Under the pieces are notes generated by a model. It searched no databases, was not told the DNA's origin, and saw nothing but the letters and a program-made list of their open reading frames with translations. This document shows, in pieces, positions 58,175 to 64,000 of a stretch of 64,000 nucleotides of DNA (position 1 is its first letter; the number at the start of each line of letters is the position of its first letter). Made by a program: the position numbers and the translations under genes. This DNA is from Flavobacteriaceae bacterium. GTDB taxonomy: Bacteria; Bacteroidota; Bacteroidia; Flavobacteriales; Flavobacteriaceae. Location of the stretch: NCBI GenBank assembly GCA_014075215.1, contig CP046177.1, forward strand, positions 3,286,501 through 3,350,500. Direction: 5' to 3'.

Positions 58175-59197
58175 ATGAAAGACCGCTTTCCTTTCATTGT
58201 AAAAGCTGCATTAATCAGTTTATATTTAATTTTTATAGCCGGTGCTATTGTACGAATGACCGGTTCCGGAATGGGGTGTCCGGACTGGCCTAAATGTTTT
58301 GGTTATTTGATTCCGCCTACATCGGAAGAGCAAATCACCTGGACAGCCAATAAGACATATAAAAAAGGAGCCATTATAGTTAAAGATAAAGCCTTATACG
58401 TTGCAGAAAAAAACCTTACCACTACCACGGAATTTAATCCAAAGAACTGGGCCCTTTATACCAAACACAACTATGCCAAATTCAACAAATTTCATACCTG
58501 GACAGAATATATAAATCGTTTGGTAAGTGTAGTAACCGGGTTCGTATTCTTATTTTTAATTGTGGGTGCGGTTAAGTTTTGGAAAGAGAATAAGCAAATT
58601 ACCATTTTGTCATTTATTGCTTTTATTTTATTGCTTTTTGAAGCTTGGTTGGGCAAAACAGTAGTAGATACCCATCTTACGCCAACCATTATTACCATTC
58701 ATATGGTGGTTGGATTGATCATTGTTGGCCTTGTTTTAAAAATCCTTTTTATTGTATCTGAAAAAGGAAAAACATATCCATATCATTCGCTATTCAATAA
58801 GTTGCTGATTGTTTCTGTTATATTCTCGCTGATTCAAATTGCATTAGGAACCCAGGTAAGGCAATTTATAGATGAACAAGTAAAATTATATGGTTTTGAG
58901 AATAAGCAATATAGTTTGTTAAATCCCGACTTTAAATTCTATTTCCATCGTTCTTTTACAATTGCTATCATAGGGGTAAATTTAGGGTTGTTTTATTTAA
59001 ATCAGGTAAAAAGTTTAGGTTATGAATTAATTAACTGGATACTTCTTTTATTATTTCTGGAAACGATTACAGGTGTTTTAATGTACTACGCAGATTTTCC
59101 AATAGGAACACAGGCAGTTCATTTGTTATCCGGGGCATTATTGTTTGGAGTACAATTCTATTTGTGGTTGCAAAGCAGGAAAATACAAATGAAATAA
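58175..59197 (+). CDS. ctaA: heme A synthase (COX15/CtaA)
   Basis: 340 residues with about eight membrane helices. The first segment GAIVRMTGSGMGCPDWPKCFG and conserved His residues (KFHTWTEYINRL, TIHMVVG, FYFHRS, AVHLLSG) fit the heme-binding positions. Converts heme O to heme A for cytochrome oxidase. A periplasmic insert (about 50-105) is present after the first helix. No ctaB is visible nearby. Confidence 0.95.
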   Translation: MKDRFPFIVKAALISLYLIFIAGAIVRMTGSGMGCPDWPKCFGYLIPPTSEEQITWTANKTYKKGAIIVKDKALYVAEKNLTTTTEFNPKNWALYTKHNYAKFNKFHTWTEYINRLVSVVTGFVFLFLIVGAVKFWKENKQITILSFIAFILLLFEAWLGKTVVDTHLTPTIITIHMVVGLIIVGLVLKILFIVSEKGKTYPYHSLFNKLLIVSVIFSLIQIALGTQVRQFIDEQVKLYGFENKQYSLLNPDFKFYFHRSFTIAIIGVNLGLFYLNQVKSLGYELINWILLLLFLETITGVLMYYADFPIGTQAVHLLSGALLFGVQFYLWLQSRKIQMK

Positions 59198-59428
59198 TGC
59201 AGTTAGTTATTCTGGTATTTTAAAGGAATTGTCTTAAGAACTTTCAACTTTTATACTTTCAAACTTTAAGAGCATTCGGAAAACTCAAAAGATGTTGCTG
59301 ATAATCGCATATTTGAAAAATTTCATGTCTGGATAGAAAAAATAGGCACAAGCTAAAAAGTATCAGACGAAAATTTGATTACACTCCAGATGAGTTTTTC
59401 TTAATATGTTGATTTATAACTTTTTATT

Positions 59429-59588
59429 GAACTCGTTTAGATTTTTTGGGTTTAAGCGAACATTAGAAGTTTTTAGATATGTTGAAAGCTTTTTTGAGTT
59501 GCATAGCAGCGCTACGGAAGGAAAAAAAGACAAGAACAGAGCTAAAAACACCCATTTTTTAGCAAATTCAAAAAGTTTAAACGAGTTC
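59429..59588. mobile_element. 160-bp non-autonomous element with terminal inverted repeats
   Basis: GAACTCGTTTA (59429-59439) and TAAACGAGTTC (59578-59588) are perfect inverted repeats, and ATT flanks both sides as a possible 3-bp target duplication. The right half contains the same short reading frame end (TELKTPIF-stop) as the remnant at 31157, so it looks like an internally deleted insertion sequence. The stretch 59198-59428 shows nothing else. Confidence 0.75.
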
Positions 59589-59661
59589 ATTTCCATTTAA
59601 CTATAATTCCATAGATTTTAAAATAAAAATTGTATTTTTTGGATATCAAAAATATCATATT

Positions 59662-59994
59662 ATGAAATTTCTATTAAAATTATTCTTCTTAGTCTCAATT
59701 ATTACATCTTGTAACAGTCAAAAACCTATAATTAAAAAATCAATAGAAGACTACAAAAAAGAAGGCTATATTCTAGGTGTAATCGAATTTAAAGATATAA
59801 CTGATTGTCGCTGGGTTATTACTGTAGATAAATCCAAATTACAATATGATCCTATAAATATTGAAAACAAAAAATTTTCTCACTTTACATCATCTAAAAA
59901 AACAAGTATTTTTTTTAAATTTTTTCCTCTTAGAATGAAAAACAGATGCGACGGAATTGTTCCAATACAGCTTATTGAAGTCATTAAAAGCTAA
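59662..59994 (+). CDS. small lipoprotein of unknown function
   Basis: 110 residues. The signal peptide ends in SIITSC (lipobox Cys17). The mature part has two further Cys (TDCRW, NRCDG) that could form a disulfide. No family recognised. It is followed at once by a strong hairpin terminator, supporting expression as a single gene. Confidence 0.65.
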   Translation: MKFLLKLFFLVSIITSCNSQKPIIKKSIEDYKKEGYILGVIEFKDITDCRWVITVDKSKLQYDPINIENKKFSHFTSSKKTSIFFKFFPLRMKNRCDGIVPIQLIEVIKS

Positions 59995-59999
59995 ACAAA

Positions 60000-60026
60000 A
60001 AAGAGAATTTTTAAATTCTCTTTTTT
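60000..60026 (+). terminator. Rho-independent terminator
   Basis: AAAGAGAATTT (60000-60010) pairs with AAATTCTCTTT (60013-60023), then T residues. It lies after the small lipoprotein and before the convergent T9SS protein, so it may be bidirectional. Confidence 0.8.
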
Positions 60027-60048
60027 GTTTAGCTTTCTCTGTTTATTA

Positions 60049-63006
60049 TTATTCTACAACAATCCTCTTACTGATTCCGGAAGAATTGTTCCCAATCCTG
60101 ATTAAGTAAATTCCTGAAGAAGCATGCGACATATTTAGTTTGTATCTATAACTACCCGATTCTTTCTTCAGCGTTTTCCATAGTAGGTTTTGACCCAACA
60201 TGTTGTATACATTCAAATCTAGATCTTCGAATAAGATGTCAGAAGTTATTACAACCTCAAATAGGTCATTTCCTAAATTCAAAATTTTAACATCACTCTC
60301 TAAATCATTTTCATCTAAAGACAAAGTAGGGGTAGAACAAATTTGCAATGACCAATCTGATAATACACCTCCATCATTATTAAATTCATCTAAAATTCTC
60401 AATGTCTAATCTCCTGCTGATTGCATTCCATTAAAATCTGACAAGCTTCCTTGAGGGCTAAATGTTCCACTAAATGGAGGTGAGCCATCTTCAACAGGAG
60501 TTGATGCATCATCATCTAATACAGTGTTTAAGAAATTATCCTGAAAGTTTCCAACATTTTCAAACAAAACAACCTCAGTACTATTATCCGGCGCAATCAA
60601 TCTTACATCTAAATCGGAAGTATAAGTATGCCTTATGTTTAAGATAACATTCATATCGGAGATAATAACATTATCTGTAATTGTAATTACTGATTCTATT
60701 TGAAAATTAGGCGTAGTATCAATAATAATTGCCGTATCGTTGATAACCGTGTCACATGCTGTATTTTCAATAGTTACTTGAGTTGAATTATTAGAAGCGT
60801 CAGAATCAGATGGAAGTTGTGTTTGCGCATTTAATACATAGGAACCATCTACAGAAAAATCTCCTAAATTTGTAAACGCATATTCCATGCTCATATTAGG
60901 GAGTAAAGGCCCGGTTATTTGTTCTACTACCGGTACACCCCCATTAATTGAGTATGAAACATCAAAATTAGACTGAGAAGTAGTCCCAAAATTTTCAACG
61001 GTTACGGTTATTTGCTCATTCCCTATATTTTCTCCACTTACCGGAGAACTTATAGCTGTAACTCCTATATCATTTGAAAAAATATGGGTAATTGATGCAG
61101 AGGTAGAGTCGTTCGTATTATCCTCATCACTTTGATAGTTTGCAGAGGCAATAATATTATAGGTTTGTCCTTCTACAGACATATTAGCCGTAGTTGAAAA
61201 AGTAAACTGAGCAGATCCTGCGGAAGGAATTGGTTGTCCGGTATATGCTTCACTTATTAGAGCACCTCCGTTTATCTGATAGGTAACATTGAAATTAGAA
61301 GCAGTACTTTCGCCAAAATTGAAAATAGTTACTGTTATGCTTTCATTTGACGAGAGAGCTCCTGAGATTGGATTATCAATACTTATGACCCCAATATCAT
61401 TATTAAAATTTGGTGCAATTTGGAAAACTCCTGCAACATTCTTTCTACCATTATTCATTACTTCATTTACAAACCAGAATTTCTTGTCGTTGGATGGGTC
61501 AACATCTATCTTACTATAATCTCCATACCGAGTTGATGGAATGGCACCATCTCCTGCTAAGATTGTCCCTTCAGCAACTGTCATAGTACCTGGAGGATCG
61601 TTTACAAAACGGCCCGTATAATAAGAGCCTACAAACACTTGAGAATCCGTACTTTTGGCACTAGACATTCCTGTATATCCCATACCGATATTTCCCTGAA
61701 CATCCATAATCAAACTTGCATTCCATGCATGCCTACTATCCGGAGCTGTATACGTCCCTTCTTGATGAACTGTCCATGGTTGCCCATCAGCAGTTTGCCT
61801 TAATTCGTACCATCTAATACCAGCTTGTTCAGTTGCACTACCATCAACATCTGCAACAAAGTTAAAAACTGCAGAATTGTGTGCCCCAAACTTTCTATAC
61901 TGTGCTTGATTCATAATTGTCGCCTGTAAGGCATCTACTGATGATCCCCCATTAGGTTGCTGAAGGTTTGAAAAACTTCCTCCGTCAAAGACACCAATGT
62001 AAGAAGTGACCCCTTCTGCTGCACCTAAAACCTGTGCCGCTGATACTGTTGAGTTACTTGTGTCTGTCCAATCCATATCTATGGTCCAAATTTTAATATG
62101 ATCTTCTGTTACTCCTGTCCACGCATCATCTTGCATATATACCACGGTAGCACTTCCCGAGGTTGGCCATGTCCCTCCACTAATATTTAATACTTGAGGG
62201 CTATGAAATCCACTAGTAACTAGTCCCGGTAAATTAAAAGAAACAATTTGTGGAGTTGTTCCCGCACTAGCTGCATCAATCATAGCAGACCTTTCAAATA
62301 CGTGAACTTTATTGGCATTCCCTGTATTCTCTGTCATATAATAACCATCTCTCCAGACAGATAGTTTTTGATAGTCAGTTACCACAGAATAAGTATAAAC
62401 TGTCCAACCATCGTTTACCGGATCCGGTCCGTCTGAAACTGCTACCTGTACTCCTCCTCCTAAAAATGAGAGTATCCAACGATCTGCATTATTATCATAA
62501 CTAGCTGTCAAATCACAACATCCGCCAGATGGGAATATCGTAGGGTTTGGAGATACAAGCCCATTTGTAAGTGAGTTTCCACTTTTATCAAATATTTGAA
62601 ATGCAGTATTAATTACAGAAATATAGTGGTTAGGCCCTACTGCTCCGGCTGGATCCGTAGGCTGAGAACTAGAAGCGCCTGTTTCAAAAACTAATTCTGG
62701 GGTTCTGGCAGGGATTCTTCCTGCCAACCTGTGTTTACTTTTAGTCAAAGCATCATCACCTGTAGATCCTTTACCAATAACTACATTGTATTTTGAAGAT
62801 CTACCATCTTTTATGATGTGTTCTTTTGATAAGTCAGGTCTTATAAGAGAGTTCATACGTGAAGCTAATGATGGAACTTTTTCTACTTTAGAGGGAACTC
62901 CCACATAAAAGGGCTTTTGAGGTTCATTTTTCGCAATCTGTGAAAATGCTGTTTGTAATGCAATGAAGAACAAACAAACAATAATTGAGGGGTATTTTTT
63001 ATTCAT
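60049..63006 (-). pseudogene. T9SS-exported P-domain protein broken by an in-frame TAG
   Basis: One frame of about 985 codons contains a single internal stop, TAG at 60408-60406. It has a signal peptide (about 1-23) and a large N-terminal domain (SQPTDPAGAVGPNHYISVINTA). Two CARDB-like modules follow (NNDIGVISIDNP and SNDIGVTAISSP), then a proprotein-convertase P domain and a type A sorting tail (VYNMLGQ, GIYLIRI, KRIVVE). The TAG falls where the P domain expects Trp (GD-W-TLRILDE). Without readthrough, the truncated product lacks the sorting tail and would not be exported correctly. Confidence 0.88.
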
Positions 63007-63033
63007 TTGATAAAAGTTTAAATAATTAATTTA

Positions 63034-63621
63034 TTAATTAAGTATAAAAGTAGGTTTTTTTCTATTCCACCCCAAAGATTCTATCAGTTTAATTATGTCT
63101 TTTTTAATATAAGCTGCTGCCGGTAATACGGAATCGTAGTTGGGCTTTGCATAGAAATACAATGCTCCTTTTAAGAAATTTTTAGTACTGTCCGTTACAT
63201 GAAATTGAATTTGAGATGCCGCATTACCAGTTATTTCATGTAAGCTACCATATACTTTTTTTTCTTCGTTTATAAAATCTTTAGGAATAATCTGCTCTGC
63301 TTTTAGCGTATGTTTATAGACTAGCTTTTCAGATTCAATCAATAGCTCTTTTAAGTTATCTTTTACAGGCCTGTATGTTATATCTATGGAAGCTTTTAGT
63401 TTCGGATACATAATTTTAAGCCAATGATTCTCTTCATCTTTAATAACAGCTTTATCAGAAACTAAAAATACATAGGGTCTTTTTACAGCTAGTTTTTTAT
63501 ACACTGCTTTTGCATACGTTAAACTCAAGTATGCTTTAGGTTTGGGCAGTACATCATTTTTGCAGGCAAAAAATATTGATGAAAAAAGGAATATGATTGT
63601 TTTAACTTTTAATGTTTTCAA
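63034..63621 (-). CDS. gldD: gliding motility lipoprotein GldD
   Basis: About 195 residues from a TTG at 63621; an ATG upstream at 63717 would run through a poorly conserved leader and overlap gldE. Lipobox at IFFAC (Cys20). Motifs are LPKPKAYLSLTY, GNAASQIQFHVTDSTKNFL and YFYAKPNYDSVLPAA. GldD is needed for gliding and type IX secretion in flavobacteria. It lies just downstream of gldE, as is usual. Confidence 0.9.
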   Translation of the reverse strand: MKTLKVKTIIFLFSSIFFACKNDVLPKPKAYLSLTYAKAVYKKLAVKRPYVFLVSDKAVIKDEENHWLKIMYPKLKASIDITYRPVKDNLKELLIESEKLVYKHTLKAEQIIPKDFINEEKKVYGSLHEITGNAASQIQFHVTDSTKNFLKGALYFYAKPNYDSVLPAAAYIKKDIIKLIESLGWNRKKPTFILN

Positions 63622-63709
63622 AAAAACAACACCGGTTCCCCAATGTTTTAAAAGAGCTGAGTACACTTTAAACTTGGAACTTTCATACGTTAAATCTGAA
63701 ACTTTCAAA

Positions 63710-64000
63710 CTATACAACTTTTCTTTCTGCTTTTATTTGAATAATTCGTTTCCTATCTGAAACCTCTATAGTAAACGTATAATTGTTGAAGTTTATTTTG
63801 TCTCCTTTGCGGGGAAATTTTCCCGATATTTCCAAAATAAAACCAGCCAATGTTTCCGATTCTCCTTTTTCTTCCTCAAAAATAGCTTCATCTCCTTCAA
63901 AAACCTTGCAAAAATCTTTAATACTTATTTTTCCTTCAAAAACATACGTATGGTTATTTATTTTAGAATAAGACAAATCATCCGTATCAAATTCATCATT
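63710..64000 (-). CDS. gldE: gliding motility protein GldE, C-terminal part
   Basis: The last 96 or so codons of a longer gene whose start lies outside the window. The segment is the CorC_HlyC transporter-associated domain (SYSKINNHTYVFEGKISI, ETLAGFILEISGKFPRKGD). GldE is a CBS-domain, hemolysin-C-like membrane protein that precedes gldD in flavobacteria. The product call relies partly on this gene order. Confidence 0.8.
   Translation of the reverse strand, partial: NDEFDTDDLSYSKINNHTYVFEGKISIKDFCKVFEGDEAIFEEEKGESETLAGFILEISGKFPRKGDKINFNNYTFTIEVSDRKRIIQIKAERKVV

Noticed and set aside
59406..59600. 64-codon frame over the 160-bp element
   Set aside because: It spans the inverted-repeat element end to end, consistent with a chance frame.
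1..64000. CRISPR array
   Set aside because: No series of regularly spaced identical repeats with unique spacers was seen; repeats found are tandem duplications or mobile-element ends.
1..64000. rRNA genes
   Set aside because: No rRNA-like sequence was recognised.

Overview
The window is low-GC, gene-dense DNA from a member of the Bacteroidota, most likely a (marine) Flavobacteriaceae. The evidence is a six-gene Na+-translocating NADH:quinone reductase operon, the gliding/type IX secretion genes gldE, gldD and the T9SS Plug protein, a secreted protein with a type A sorting tail, DUF6443/RHS proteins of the Bacteroidetes type, and several TAnnTTTG promoter elements. The exact genus cannot be read from the sequence.

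Layout. 1-16 kb is mainly housekeeping: an LptF/LptG permease with tgt, rluF, an AlkB-like dioxygenase, a solitary GmrSD-type (DUF262/DUF1524) defence nuclease, nqrABCDEF, the T9SS Plug, apaG, a DUF3667 zinc-ribbon membrane protein and an NRDE protein. 16-30.7 kb holds pruA, an IS4-type element, a large secreted zinc metalloprotease, a TIGR01777 epimerase, YceI, the psd-cdsA-LUD-ftsH-rsfS operon, birA, an SRPBCC protein, pyrE and a NUDIX hydrolase. 30.7-53 kb is an accessory island: a SulP remnant, a two-gene RHS polymorphic-toxin locus, a regulator/ATPase/double tyrosine-recombinase module, two orphan RHS C-terminal toxin cassettes with probable immunity genes, nested insertion sequences, a tRNA-Leu and a decayed ISAs1 transposase. 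53-64 kb returns to core genes (yicC, gmk, nadD, an M23 peptidase, a GH3 protein, ctaA), then a broken T9SS-exported P-domain protein, gldD and the end of gldE.

How the genes work together. The most interesting feature is the RHS island. A large surface RHS pair ends in a metalloprotease-like toxin tip followed by a lipoprotein gene. Two further tips, a GIY-YIG nuclease with a leucine-rich-repeat partner and an unknown domain with an overlapping lipoprotein gene, lie downstream as orphans. Each orphan begins at the same YPFGLK core motif where the parent RHS protein would join its variable tip. A mobile-looking module (XRE repressor, operator-like GTATCCA half-sites, P-loop ATPase, two overlapping tyrosine recombinases, the second without the first catalytic Arg) sits between tip 1 and tip 2.

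Decay. The RHS N-terminal gene is frameshifted by a perfect 23-bp tandem duplication. The RHS core gene has two in-frame TAA codons, the T9SS protein has a TAG where a Trp is expected, and an IS1 transposase has a TGA and an IS1595-type insertion with a perfect 8-bp target duplication. This points to ongoing pseudogenisation with many mobile elements, or to reversible or suppressed lesions. Sequencing error cannot be excluded from one sequence.
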